A DNA stretch of 64,000 bases from Sphingomonadaceae bacterium (GCA_024236195.1 JACKKZ010000003.1:186001-250000); one strand, 5' to 3'; shown: positions 42,419 through 51,785, counted from the first letter of the stretch. Program-made: numbers and translations. The notes: generated by a model from the sequence alone, not told the origin.

Positions 42419-43186
42419 ATGACCGATGCCGTACTCTATGATTGCAGCGCTGAAGGTATTGCCACGCTCACCATCAACCGGCCTGACCAGCGCAATTGCC
42501 TGTCAAAGGATGTCCGCGACAGCTTGCGCGCTGCGTGGGAGCGGTTTGAGGCTGACGCCAACGCGCGCATCGCGATCCTGACCGGCTCTGGCGAGAAAGC
42601 CTTCTGTGCAGGCGGCGATTTGAAGGAAATGGTCGAAACCGGGCTCAAGACCCCGCCGCGCGACATGTTCCCCATGCCCTACGAAAACATGCGGCTGACT
42701 AAGCCAACCATAGCGGCTGTGAACGGGGTGGCCTTTGCGGGCGGCTGGATGATCGCGCAGGCCTGTGACCTGTGCGTTGCAAGCTCCAACGCGAAATTCG
42801 GCATTACCGAAGTGAAGGTCGGGCGCGGATCGCCCTGGTCGGCCCCGTTGATCCATATGATCCCGCAGCGCATCTACATGGAAATCGTCCTCACCGGGAA
42901 ACCGATCACTGCCCAGCGCGCCTATGAGATTGGGCTGGTCAATCGCCTGTCAGAACCAGGCGCGGTGATGGATTCCGCGTTGGAGCTCGCCCGTGAAATC
43001 CTCGAAGGCGCTCCGCTCTCCGTCGCTGCTGCGCGGGAAACAGTTATGCTCGCCACCGAAATGGGTCGCGCCGCTGCACTCGACATGGCCTATGTCGTGC
43101 ATGAGCGCGCCTACAACTCCGGCGATGCACAGGAAGGCCCGCGCGCCTTTGCGGAGAAGCGCAAGCCGGAATGGAAAGGCGAATAG
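42419..43186 (+). CDS. Enoyl-CoA hydratase/isomerase family protein
   Basis: The 255-residue crotonase-fold protein has TLTINRPDQRNCLSKDV, the oxyanion-hole block AFCAGGDLKEMVE, and AAVNGVAFAGGWMIAQACDLCVASSNAKFGITEVKVGRG in blocks. The glutamate in GITEVKVG is at the usual catalytic position. The start ATG at 42419 follows the CoA-transferase stop by 1 base, so the three genes are one operon. Some crotonases are isomerases or hydrolases, and the substrate is not visible. Confidence 0.9.
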   Translation: MTDAVLYDCSAEGIATLTINRPDQRNCLSKDVRDSLRAAWERFEADANARIAILTGSGEKAFCAGGDLKEMVETGLKTPPRDMFPMPYENMRLTKPTIAAVNGVAFAGGWMIAQACDLCVASSNAKFGITEVKVGRGSPWSAPLIHMIPQRIYMEIVLTGKPITAQRAYEIGLVNRLSEPGAVMDSALELAREILEGAPLSVAAARETVMLATEMGRAAALDMAYVVHERAYNSGDAQEGPRAFAEKRKPEWKGE

Positions 43187-43196
43187 GCCTAGATCG

Positions 43197-43345
43197 TGTC
43201 TACAAGAAACTTGAGCCAGAGGCGGGTGGCTGCGAGGTTGAGGAAGGTCTCGAAGGAGAGGACGCTCTCGTCTTAAGGTGTGGCGATACAGCGCTGTTGC
43301 TTGCGCTTGCCCACCATGCCGCCCGACGCGGTTCCCGTATCGACA
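43197..43345 (-). pseudogene. IS5-like transposase C-terminal remnant
   Basis: On the minus strand the end reads CIATP, stop TAA, DESVLSFETFLNLAATRLWL to KFLVDTI and stop. The IAT-Y-D block followed by an LAATRLWLKF-type end is characteristic of IS5-group transposases. TAA stands where a Tyr codon (TAC or TAT) is expected, and no DDE catalytic region is present upstream. It is therefore a dead fragment. Confidence 0.6.
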
Positions 43346-43685
43346 TCTGCGATAATCGGAATGCTAGGGTATTGTGCGGTTCGAGCGGGGTGGGACGATT
43401 CCCAACATACTCGGGATCGTCAGGCTTTCGTGGAAGCGATCACCATCATGGCCCTCATCCACCAGCAGCGCGTTGGTCTTGGCGACAAGGATTTGCATTA
43501 GAGCACTTTCCGCCGGACAGAATATGGCCGACGAGCTTTCCTTGACTAGCGCAGCGAGCATGGATTTTTGCTCGTAATGCAACTCGATCTGTAACGGCCA
43601 GCTAGGCCAATCGGGTTAGCCCTTCGGCGGATGCGATCTCGCCAGACCTGGCGCATTCTACCTGTGTTTCCGAGCGGAGAAGTAG
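43346..43685. other. Decayed intergenic sequence, no gene recognised
   Basis: Short open frames occur on both strands, none with a recognisable domain or ribosome site. TTAGAGCACTTTCCG near 43499 resembles the end of the nested inverted-repeat element at 16345 and may be a fragment of a related repeat. Confidence 0.4.
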
Positions 43686-44000
43686 ATGCGACCGGGCCCG
43701 GCCTTTCTAATACTTGCTGCCTTGCTTGCCTGCACCTGCGTGAGCACGGCTGCAGAGCCGGCGGTGTCAGTACGATCCGACCTGTCCGGTCCACCGATCT
43801 GCCGCCGCGCCAGCCATGACCGCCTGATAATCCGCCGGGGCCGCGATGTCTGCGGTGCAACGCTGAACGCGCAAGGCCAGCGGCTTGCCATGGGCTTCCT
43901 GCCGACATCATGCCCGCGGCCGGACGAACGCTATCTCGTCGACGCCGAAGGCCAGAAAGACCGGTGCCTGCGCACCCCATCATCAAAGGACCGAAAATGA
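43686..44000 (+). CDS. Small predicted lipoprotein coupled to the secretin gene
   Basis: The 104-residue protein has a signal (AFLILAALLAC) with a lipobox-like LLAC. The mature part (ICRRASHDRLIIRRGRDVCGATL, then CPRPDERYLVDAEGQKDRC) has four cysteines. No family is recognised. Its stop overlaps the next start by ATGA, so it is co-translated with the TPR-secretin and may be a pilotin-like partner; that role is inferred from position only. Confidence 0.65.
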   Translation: MRPGPAFLILAALLACTCVSTAAEPAVSVRSDLSGPPICRRASHDRLIIRRGRDVCGATLNAQGQRLAMGFLPTSCPRPDERYLVDAEGQKDRCLRTPSSKDRK

Positions 44001-45658
44001 ACCATCGTGCGACCGTAACCCTCTTGCTCGGCGCCAGCCTGCTTAGCTTCGGAGCTACAACTGCCGAGGCCCGCAAGCGGAGCGAACCCGTGGCAGACCT
44101 CGCAACGGTGGCCGATCCGCTACTGGTTGCGCAGGGGCGCGATGCACTGGCTAGAGGCGACGGCGTGGCCGCGGTGCCGCTGTTGGCAGAGGCGGTTGCG
44201 CGGCAGCCCCGCAATGGCAGCAACCAGTCCCTGCTTGCTCTGGCTTGGCATTTGCGCGGTGGCACTGATCCGCAGGCAATGGATATGGCGCTGGCTGGCT
44301 ACGACCTCGCGCGGCGGATGGAACCCGGCCAATACTGGCCCTCTGCCATGCTCGGCCGGATTGCTTTCGACCAGGGCAAGTATGAGCTGGCGACTGAACA
44401 TTTTGCCCGGGCTGCCCTGTTGCGCCCGTCCGACGCGCGCGCCATCGCTGCGCTTGCAGCGGCGGCCTATATGGCGGGCGATGCTGGGCTCGCATCTCTG
44501 GCTGCGGATCGGGCGGCAACACTCGATCCGGCCAATATTGGAGCCTTGCGGATTGCCGCTTACTCGGCAGCCGCGATGGGTGATGCGGAGCGGGCAAATG
44601 CAGGACTGGCGGCACTCACTGCCGCTGATCCTGATAGTGCGGCAAATGATCGCAGCCGGGTGGCGCAATTGCTCCAGACCGATGCGCTCGATCAGCCAAC
44701 CGGGTTCGACGAAGGATCGGCTGGATTTGACCCGGTTGCGCCGGACCAGATATCTCTGGATGTAGCCATTGTCCTGGCTCAGAATACCCGCCGGGAGCAT
44801 ACCGGCATAAACCTTCTTGATGGCCTGAGCCTGCAATATGGCTTCAACCGGCAAGCAACCAGGACCATCCAGCGCGACAGTTTCGGGGGCAGCAGCAACG
44901 GTTACCAGCGAGTGCTGACAGCTTCGATCTCCGTCCCTCAACTCAATTACAACCTCAACCTCTTCAATCGCGGCGGGCAGTATTATTCGGTGGTCGCGCG
45001 CCCGCAGCTGACCGCCTATCGCGGCGAGGAAAGCCAGTTCTTTGTCGGGCGGACGATGAAGGTTGCAGTGGGTGGGGTGAATTTCAGTTCGCTCGAACAG
45101 ATCGACGTTGGCATCGACATGAAGGTGACCCCGATAGAGATCACGCCTGATGGCACACGGGTGCGGATCGAAGTGGGGCGCAGCTTCGTCACCGCCGACC
45201 CCGCCGGCAGTTTTGCTGAGGCACTGACCACATTCCGGCAGAATGTGGCGGCGACCGCAGAAATCCGTTTTGGGGAAACGCTGGTGCTGTCCGGCCTGAC
45301 CGAGACGGTGGACGACAAGACTTTCTCCAAAACCCCGGTGCTGGGGGATATCCCGCTGGTCGGCAACCTCTTCAGCGAGACCAACCTGACTCAGCGGCGC
45401 GATGCGGTGCTGGTGCTGGTTACACCCAGCAGACCGACTGCCCTGCCCGGCCGGCCGTTCCTTCGCAGCGAGCAAGCCAGCCAGATTGGCCGACTATGGA
45501 CCGATGTCATTGATCCGATGAGCAATGCCGAGGAAACAAGACGGCGGCTTGACCATGTGCCGATCTTTTCGCGGATGACCCGGCGGGATGTTGCAATGGC
45601 CATGCCCGATGCGCGCGAGGCCGCCCCGGAAATCCTCGCCGAGCTTGCCATTCGATGA
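43997..45658 (+). CDS. TPR-secretin fusion, type II/IV-secretion-like outer-membrane channel
   Basis: The 553-residue protein starts at MNHRATVTLLLGASLLSFGA (signal peptide to about 30). Residues 45-240 are TPR-like repeats (for example GQYWPSAMLGRIAFDQGKYELATEHFARAALL in pieces). The C-terminal half is a secretin domain: VAPDQISLDVAIVLAQNTR, IEITPDGTRVRIEVGRSFV, and the secretin signature SKTPVLGDIPLVGNLFSETN with RRDAVLVLVTPSRP. Secretins form gated outer-membrane rings for pili or type II secretion. No ATPase, platform protein or N0-N1 domains are evident here, so it is an orphan within the window. Confidence 0.85.
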   Translation: MNHRATVTLLLGASLLSFGATTAEARKRSEPVADLATVADPLLVAQGRDALARGDGVAAVPLLAEAVARQPRNGSNQSLLALAWHLRGGTDPQAMDMALAGYDLARRMEPGQYWPSAMLGRIAFDQGKYELATEHFARAALLRPSDARAIAALAAAAYMAGDAGLASLAADRAATLDPANIGALRIAAYSAAAMGDAERANAGLAALTAADPDSAANDRSRVAQLLQTDALDQPTGFDEGSAGFDPVAPDQISLDVAIVLAQNTRREHTGINLLDGLSLQYGFNRQATRTIQRDSFGGSSNGYQRVLTASISVPQLNYNLNLFNRGGQYYSVVARPQLTAYRGEESQFFVGRTMKVAVGGVNFSSLEQIDVGIDMKVTPIEITPDGTRVRIEVGRSFVTADPAGSFAEALTTFRQNVAATAEIRFGETLVLSGLTETVDDKTFSKTPVLGDIPLVGNLFSETNLTQRRDAVLVLVTPSRPTALPGRPFLRSEQASQIGRLWTDVIDPMSNAEETRRRLDHVPIFSRMTRRDVAMAMPDAREAAPEILAELAIR

Positions 45659-45670
45659 CGGGTGAAAGCG

Positions 45671-47413
45671 CTATCGCTGTGCTTGCGCGGTGATAGCGGC
45701 ACACAGGGCCGCGAAATCAACCGGCTTCCAGAACACTGTCCACCCCAGTTCCGCAATTTTTGCAGCGGTATGCGGATTGCTGTCCCCGGTGATGATAATT
45801 GCCGGGATGCCGGGCCAGTTTGCTCGGGCAGCGGCAACAACGTCCTCACCCGTCAGCCCGGCACCAACCTGCCAGTCAGTAACCAGGATTTGCGGCGCAC
45901 GGCCCTGCGCGCCTTGTTGGCCAATATCACTGATCGCATGGACCAGGCGACAATGTGCGCCCGCCTGTTCCAGCAGGCCAGCAAGGGCGGAGGAGCTGGC
46001 GCGATCATCATCGAGCAGCAGTAGGTCGATCCCGCGGATATTGGTATCGGGGCGGGTACAGTCAGTGGCTGCCACCGGCGCGGGCACGGTCCCGGATGGC
46101 AGGGAAAGTGTAAAGACGGCCCCTGATCCGGGGCGGTTCCCGGCCACCAGCTCGCCATCCATCAGCCGCGCCAGTTCGCGCGCAACCGACAGGCCAAGGC
46201 CCATGCCAAGTCCATGGTTCGCACTTTCGCTGTCTTGTGCATAAGCTTCAAACGCATGGGCAAGAAAGCCAGGATCGAGCCCGATGCCATCATCGGCAAC
46301 CGTGATGAGGACTTCGCCACTATCGCCGGGGAGGGCTTCCAGCCCGATATGCCTGCATTTCGCATGAATAATGGCATTATGCAGCAAATTGCGCAGCACC
46401 CGTGCCAGCAAGGTGCGGTCAGCCAGGACATTGGCCTGCGTAGGTTGGACCGTGATGGCGACGCCCGCCTGTCTGGCAGCCGGGGCAAGTTCTTCAGCGA
46501 GGGCATCAAACAGGGATGCCAGCTCGACGGTTTCGGGATGCACCCTGATCGCGCCGCTTTCGATCCGCAGATGCTCCATCATCCGTTCAAGCAGGGCGTT
46601 GACCTCGGCAAAACCTTGCCGCACGCCCTCTTCGGCCTCACGCCTCAAAGCTGGGTCCTTTTGCGTGGTCGCCTGCTGGAAGAAGAGCATTGCCGCCTGA
46701 ATCGGCTGGCGCAAATCATGCGACGCGGCAGCGATGAAGCGGGTACGGGCATCACGCGCCAATTGGGCATCTGCCAGGGCAATCCCCTTCTCTTCCGAAA
46801 GACGCTCTGCATCCATCTTGCTGGCAATAGCCGAGCGGATGGCTTGCTTGAGGATCAGCGCGACGAGGATCATCAGGCCGCCAAAGGCCATCAGGAAAAT
46901 GGCTACGGACAATGCGTAGTCGGACTCGGTCTGGAGGAAGAACAAGGCGGCTGATCCGAAAATGACCAACACCGCAAAGATATTCGTGCCGATGGATTCC
47001 GCGGTAGAAATCACCTGTCCGCTAATTGCGGCCGAATAGAATATGACCATCAGCAATTGCAGCGGCTCGCTGGCATAGGGCAGCAGCAGCCACACACTGG
47101 AGGCTACGGCAATATCGAACAGGATCGCCACGATCTTGCCGAAGGGGCTCCATATCCGCTCAATCCGTTCCGGGTCAGGCTTGCGGATGAAGAAGATGAT
47201 GGGCGCTATCGCCATCACGAGTGTCACACTGGCCGTAAACCACGCCCACGCGGCAAGGTTGAACGCGGGCACCAGTGGTTCGAACAGGTCATAAACGTAA
47301 TAGAGCGTCCCCGCGACCAGCAGGGTGAAAATACCCGCCAGGACGAATTCGATCTTTGATTCATGGGCGCGAATCTCGCGGCGATGATCCGCCTGTGCGA
47401 GTTCTTCTTCCAT
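45671..47413 (-). CDS. Membrane hybrid histidine kinase
   Basis: The 580-residue protein has about six N-terminal membrane segments (residues 23-190), a HisKA domain with phospho-acceptor histidine in AAASHDLRQPIQAAML, an HATPase domain (NLLHNAIIHA N-box, DDGIGLDPG, GLGMGLGLSVAREL) and a C-terminal receiver domain (DLLLLDDDRASSS, acceptor Asp in ILVTDWQVG, lysine in WKPVDF). The start ATG at 47413 abuts the end of the response regulator gene (47414), so the pair is one operon. The signal sensed in the membrane is unknown. Confidence 0.93.
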   Translation of the reverse strand: MEEELAQADHRREIRAHESKIEFVLAGIFTLLVAGTLYYVYDLFEPLVPAFNLAAWAWFTASVTLVMAIAPIIFFIRKPDPERIERIWSPFGKIVAILFDIAVASSVWLLLPYASEPLQLLMVIFYSAAISGQVISTAESIGTNIFAVLVIFGSAALFFLQTESDYALSVAIFLMAFGGLMILVALILKQAIRSAIASKMDAERLSEEKGIALADAQLARDARTRFIAAASHDLRQPIQAAMLFFQQATTQKDPALRREAEEGVRQGFAEVNALLERMMEHLRIESGAIRVHPETVELASLFDALAEELAPAARQAGVAITVQPTQANVLADRTLLARVLRNLLHNAIIHAKCRHIGLEALPGDSGEVLITVADDGIGLDPGFLAHAFEAYAQDSESANHGLGMGLGLSVARELARLMDGELVAGNRPGSGAVFTLSLPSGTVPAPVAATDCTRPDTNIRGIDLLLLDDDRASSSALAGLLEQAGAHCRLVHAISDIGQQGAQGRAPQILVTDWQVGAGLTGEDVVAAARANWPGIPAIIITGDSNPHTAAKIAELGWTVFWKPVDFAALCAAITAQAQR

Positions 47414-48085
47414 CTAGAGTAGCCCGTCCTGCCGCGCGCGGGCTACCGCCTCTGTCCGATTACGCGCGCCGACGATGCCGATAATCTGCGCGACATGGAC
47501 CTTCACCGTGGCGGGAGAAATTCCGAGAGCGCGCGCGATTTCCTTATTCGCCAGCCCGTCAGCCATGTGCCCCAACACGTCCCGCTGCCGCTCGGTCAGA
47601 GGGAAAGGGCGCGCGCCTGCCCTCGCCTCAACCGGCCCAGGGCCTGTTGACATAGGGCCTGGCGACACAGGCTGGGCAGCACCTCCGAAAGCCAGGCTGC
47701 CAACCCGCTCCGGCAAGTAGCGCCCGCCAGCCAGCACCAGCCGCACTGCTGCTTCGACCACTTCCGGCGGTGAAGACTTGGGCAGGAAACCATCCACACC
47801 GAGTTCAAGCGCAAGCCGCAGGTCGTCATCCGATTCCGATCCGGAGAATACGAGGAAGCGGGATTCGGGCGAAGCAGCGCGGAGCCGTTGCAGCCCGTCC
47901 ACACTGTCTTCACCGGGGATATGGAAATCGACGAGGCACAGCCCCAGGCCAGGCGTGTCCTGTGCATGGGCAATCGCATCGGCAAAGCTGTGCGCAACAA
48001 AAGAGCTGGTCCCGAATGCCGCGTCGATGGTCATGGAAAGCGCGCGGGCGACAAAGGGATGATCGTCACAAATCAGTGCTTGCAC
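47414..48085 (-). CDS. LuxR/NarL-family response regulator
   Basis: The 223-residue regulator has receiver residues DDH at 7-9, acceptor Asp53 in LCLVDFHIPGED and the lysine of FLPKSSPPE. A Gly/Pro linker leads to the LuxR helix-turn-helix FPLTERQRDVLGHMADGLAN to PATVKVHVAQIIGIVGARN. It directly precedes the hybrid kinase gene, a natural partner. Targets are unknown; the nearby secretin and secreted proteins are candidates by position only. Confidence 0.92.
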   Translation of the reverse strand: MQALICDDHPFVARALSMTIDAAFGTSSFVAHSFADAIAHAQDTPGLGLCLVDFHIPGEDSVDGLQRLRAASPESRFLVFSGSESDDDLRLALELGVDGFLPKSSPPEVVEAAVRLVLAGGRYLPERVGSLAFGGAAQPVSPGPMSTGPGPVEARAGARPFPLTERQRDVLGHMADGLANKEIARALGISPATVKVHVAQIIGIVGARNRTEAVARARQDGLL

Positions 48086-48156
48086 AGTCCCTCCAATCCC
48101 GGCCTGAGGCCCATGATTTGCAGTGACCGAACGCGCTTGTCCAGCATGGTTCGTTA

Positions 48157-48183
48157 CCGGCCTGCCAATCCCCGGCAGGCCGG
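48157..48183 (-). terminator. Hairpin downstream of the SGNH hydrolase gene
   Basis: A 10-bp perfect stem (CCGGCCTGCC and GGCAGGCCGG) with a 7-base loop lies 11 bases after the stop of the minus-strand gene. No T-run follows, so it may act as a weak or factor-assisted terminator. Confidence 0.5.
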
Positions 48184-48193
48184 AACTCGATGG

Positions 48194-49819
48194 TCACTTC
48201 TCGTCTTCCGACATGCGATTATCGGGAATGCCATCAGCGGGCAGCCGCGTCAGCTTTGCCTTGGCTTCGGCAATGGCAAGAGCCTTCGCCACATCGCGTT
48301 TTTGCGTGATTGGCACCTGCACCAATGGACGTGGCGCAATCCTGCTGAATCCGGTCAGTTTTGAGCCTGTCCGCAATTGGGTCGCCAGCTTCAGTCGTTG
48401 CTTGGCCTGCTCCGCCTCCGCCTTGGCGCGCAAGTCGTCTCGCGCCTTGATCTTCGCCCATTTGATCCGGATGTCGCGCAGTGCTTCGCGCAGCTGGACT
48501 TCATAGACAGGTTTGTAGATCTCGCGGTGGCCCCGGCGATTGGGGTGGACCATGCCATAGACATCGCCCTGCATGAAGATGGACTCAACAGTCCCATTGT
48601 TGAAATAGGGCACATCGCCGTTACACAGGCCGTTAAGGCGCGACCGCTGCATGGTGCCGCTGACATAGCGGAATTTGGGGAAGGCGCTGACCGTATCGCG
48701 GATCGTATTATTAAGCGGCTGGAGAAAGCCTGAATCGATTGCTGCGAATTCCGAGCGCGGATTGGCGAATTGGCGCTGGTCACACAAAATGCCGCGGTGA
48801 TCCCGCAACGGATCGGGATATTCCGACACCAGCACACGATCATATTCAAAATTGCTTTCCAGCGCCTGGTTCAGGCTGCGATAGGCCTGCGGGATATTGT
48901 TCGAAATCAGCGAGCGCAGATTGGCATATTCCGGGCTTCCGACTTCGAAGACATTGGGCAGCACCAGGAACTGTTCCACGATACTGCCGAAATTAATGTC
49001 ATTCCCGCCGCCGCTGACCATCACGATGTTGAGCTCGGCATAGCCATTATCGCCCATCCAGTTGCTGACTGCCTGCAATTGCGGGGTGACGACAGTCTGC
49101 AAGGGCTGGGGCTGGCCGAACCAGGTGGGTTTGAGTTGGGAAAACAGGATCCCGTCGGAAATTTCCGCTCCGGAACAGGCGACATTCTTGAAGGCAATCG
49201 CGAGACCCGGATTTTCGGCCTTTATCGTCTTCACCGCGCGGGCCTGCCCGCTGTTATTGCTGCGGTGGCACAAGGTGCTGTCCCACTTTGCTCCGGTAGC
49301 ATAGGGCGCACCCTCGCCGCTGGCATAGCTGTCCCCCAAATTGGCGATAGTCAGCTTGTCCGGCATGCGGAAGGACACCAGCGGCGAAGCGATGGCCTGC
49401 GTACCGCGCCGTTTGACCAGCTTGTACCAGGTCGTCGCGCCGGAGCTAACCACCAGCGGGTTGCGGTCCTGGGCATTGGGTGTGCGATTGTCACTATGCG
49501 GGAAGATGAATTCTCCCTTGGCGATCCCGTTTGAATCAACGGTGGCGAGTGCGATGCGCGCCTGAGCGGCTTGCCCGCCCAGTGCAGCGTTATTCACCGC
49601 CGCACGATCCGTGCCGTAAACGACCCACAGCTCGGTATTGGTATTGGTGTCACCCTGGCCAAGCTGGATGGATACATTCATCGCACGGTCGCCGGGGCCA
49701 AAAGGAGTGTTCTCGAAGCTCTTGAAAACCCCGCCATCGGTCGAAACCGGCTGTGCCGTCGCTGAAAATCCGGCGATAGCTATGCCTGCGAGCAATGCGG
49801 TCTTGAGGATACGTTTCAT
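48194..49819 (-). CDS. Secreted SGNH/GDSL hydrolase-like protein
   Basis: The 541-residue protein starts at MKRILKTALLAGIAIAGFSATA (signal peptide). An N-terminal beta domain (residues 25-150) precedes the SGNH hydrolase: block I TIANLGDSYASGEG with the catalytic serine, block III VSGGGNDINFG, and block V MVHPNRRGH, with the histidine but no classic DxxH aspartate in the usual spot. The tail from about 460 is a charged helix (KWAKIKARDDLRAKAEAEQAKQ). Family members are esterases or acyl hydrolases. It is 34 bases from the Tat-signal gene upstream, probably one operon. Confidence 0.82.
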   Translation of the reverse strand: MKRILKTALLAGIAIAGFSATAQPVSTDGGVFKSFENTPFGPGDRAMNVSIQLGQGDTNTNTELWVVYGTDRAAVNNAALGGQAAQARIALATVDSNGIAKGEFIFPHSDNRTPNAQDRNPLVVSSGATTWYKLVKRRGTQAIASPLVSFRMPDKLTIANLGDSYASGEGAPYATGAKWDSTLCHRSNNSGQARAVKTIKAENPGLAIAFKNVACSGAEISDGILFSQLKPTWFGQPQPLQTVVTPQLQAVSNWMGDNGYAELNIVMVSGGGNDINFGSIVEQFLVLPNVFEVGSPEYANLRSLISNNIPQAYRSLNQALESNFEYDRVLVSEYPDPLRDHRGILCDQRQFANPRSEFAAIDSGFLQPLNNTIRDTVSAFPKFRYVSGTMQRSRLNGLCNGDVPYFNNGTVESIFMQGDVYGMVHPNRRGHREIYKPVYEVQLREALRDIRIKWAKIKARDDLRAKAEAEQAKQRLKLATQLRTGSKLTGFSRIAPRPLVQVPITQKRDVAKALAIAEAKAKLTRLPADGIPDNRMSEDEK

Positions 49820-49853
49820 GTTATTCTTCCCTGATTGGCTGTTCGCTAGCGGG

Positions 49854-51377
49854 TCAGCCCAGCACGATGGGCGGCACGAGTTCGGCGGGGGCAATGCCCA
49901 GCGTTGCAGCCTTGATCGAAGCGAGCGCGATGGAAGGATGGGTGATCTTCACCTTCCCGTCTGCCAAAGCCCCCGGATTAGCGCGGACGAGGAATTCCAT
50001 CTGCGCGGCAATGGCGCTGGCATAGAGCAGGCCGAGGATGACGAAGGCGAGGATCAGCGCCATCGCGTTGACCACCGCAGCGGACAAGCCCAGCGTGGTA
50101 ATAAGGCCGGTGAGCGCGGTGTTGGCGGTAATGCCCAGCGGGCCGGCACTGGCTGCAAAGGACGGGCTGAGCGCTGCAAGGGCCGACAGGGCCGCGCCCC
50201 AGGCGCTGCTCGCCTCTCCCAACATGCCTGACACTGTCAGCGTACGCGCATTGGCCGCGCTGATCGTAACCTCGACCCCGAACGGGATGCCGACGCCGGG
50301 AATGAAGGGGATTGGCAATTGGGTCATCGACCATGTCCCTGCCACCAGCGCTTTGCCGAAGGGGCCGAGGAACGCGAAGACGTCATTACCGAACTGGCGG
50401 AACACCTCCAGCGCGCGGGCGATATCCTTGGCGGTGACCGCGATCTGCTTCATCGGCAGGTCGGGCAGTTTGATATCGGGCAGGTTCCATTCGTTGGGGA
50501 TCAACCCGGCCACCGGCGCCGTGCAGGTGGTGACTTCGCGGGTCACTTCCTCGATTGTCTCGGTCACGATTTCGATGAAACCGACCACCACGTCGACAAA
50601 GCCCTTGGCAGTGCAGAAACCTGCTGCACAGACTTCCGCCGCGGCCTGCCCGATCAGGTCGCCGGTATCCTTGCACAGCCCTTCGCGCAGCGCCTTGTCG
50701 TAACATTCGGCGTAGCGCTGGGCTGCGGACTTCACCAGCTCGACCGTTTCTTCCACACGCGTGACGATGGTTTCCGTCACCGTGCTGGTGGTGCAGATCG
50801 CAGCGCGCCCAAGCTGGGCGGCAAGGTCCAGCTGGTTGGCTGCGAGTGCCGCAGGCGGTGCGGTTTTGGTGGCGACGACAATTGCCGGGAAGGAACTCGC
50901 CATACTCGAACGCAGGCACAGCGCCGACTTCATCGCCGTGCGGTCTTTCTTGAGCGCATTCTTGAACACCGTCACGCCGGTCTTGTTCCACGGCACCGGC
51001 TTGGCGCTGCCAATTGCAATCCCGTCCAGCGTCAGCTTGATCAGGCCGCTGCTGCCCCGGAATTGGAAATAGGGCGTGCGGCCCGAATAATCGAACCTGC
51101 CGGTCTGCTTGGCAGTCTCGATGAAATAGGGCGTCAGTCCTTCCTTCAGTTTCGCGGCGCGCACTTCGCCCCAGGGTCCGAGCATTCCCAGCCCGCCTGC
51201 CGTCGGTTTGAACAGCTGGCCATAGGGCTTGCCAGTGAAACTGGTCAGCCTGGAAACAATCGGCTTGGTTATCTGCTGAGCCATGCCAACGCTGTGGGGC
51301 AGCAGCAGGCCGCCTCCGATAATCGCACCGCCCGTGCGCAAGAAGGCGCGCCGGTTCTTCAGGGTCATCTCTTCCAT
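49854..51377 (-). CDS. Tat-exported hypothetical protein
   Basis: The 507-residue protein has a twin-arginine signal NRRAFLRTGGAIIGGGLLLP at about 7-26. The start at 51377 is supported by GAGGAGCTG upstream. The mature part includes several cysteine-containing helical stretches (RYAECYDKALREGLCKDTGD, then CAAGFCTAKGFVDVV) and, near the C-terminus, two hydrophobic segments (about 400-475, including AAVVNAMALILAFVILGLLY). I recognise no family. Dependence on the tatABC genes at 3-5 kb is expected from the signal. Confidence 0.72.
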   Translation of the reverse strand: MEEMTLKNRRAFLRTGGAIIGGGLLLPHSVGMAQQITKPIVSRLTSFTGKPYGQLFKPTAGGLGMLGPWGEVRAAKLKEGLTPYFIETAKQTGRFDYSGRTPYFQFRGSSGLIKLTLDGIAIGSAKPVPWNKTGVTVFKNALKKDRTAMKSALCLRSSMASSFPAIVVATKTAPPAALAANQLDLAAQLGRAAICTTSTVTETIVTRVEETVELVKSAAQRYAECYDKALREGLCKDTGDLIGQAAAEVCAAGFCTAKGFVDVVVGFIEIVTETIEEVTREVTTCTAPVAGLIPNEWNLPDIKLPDLPMKQIAVTAKDIARALEVFRQFGNDVFAFLGPFGKALVAGTWSMTQLPIPFIPGVGIPFGVEVTISAANARTLTVSGMLGEASSAWGAALSALAALSPSFAASAGPLGITANTALTGLITTLGLSAAVVNAMALILAFVILGLLYASAIAAQMEFLVRANPGALADGKVKITHPSIALASIKAATLGIAPAELVPPIVLG

Positions 51378-51785
51378 GGCAATCAGCTCCTCTTGCCGGG
51401 TCCAAACCGCAGGCATCGAAGAGAAGCGCTGAAAGCCGCTTTCCCCCTCCAAAGCTGCAGAAAGGAGGATGCGCGATAAAGAGGGGCGAAACATCGCCCG
51501 GAAGGATTAGCCAGATGGCTTATTCATCAGGAAACCTGCAGGCAGATTGACCCTAAGCATTCGGGCAAGGCCTTGAAGGCGAGCGGATGCGGCTCCTGCC
51601 AGCAATCCTTACTCGAACCGATTGGAAGAGTTTCGAGCAATCTTTTGTTTGAAAACACCGGATGTTAACCATGAAAAGCCCGGATTTCAGGCAAAGCAGG
51701 TGTTTCACCCGACCTGCATTTTAACTTGTCTTAAAGCTTTCTGTCGCACCCCTGTTTAACACTTCATCGGCTATTGCAGCGTGAA
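51378..51785. other. Intergenic region between divergent Tat-signal and pilin genes
   Basis: 408 bases without a gene, AT-richer towards the pilin side (for example TTTGTTTGAAAACACCGG near 51650). It should hold both divergent promoters; no specific site could be assigned. Confidence 0.5.

Noticed and set aside
44120..45475. 451-codon open frame antisense to the TPR-secretin
   Set aside because: The plus-strand secretin signature is unambiguous; the antisense product has no recognisable fold.
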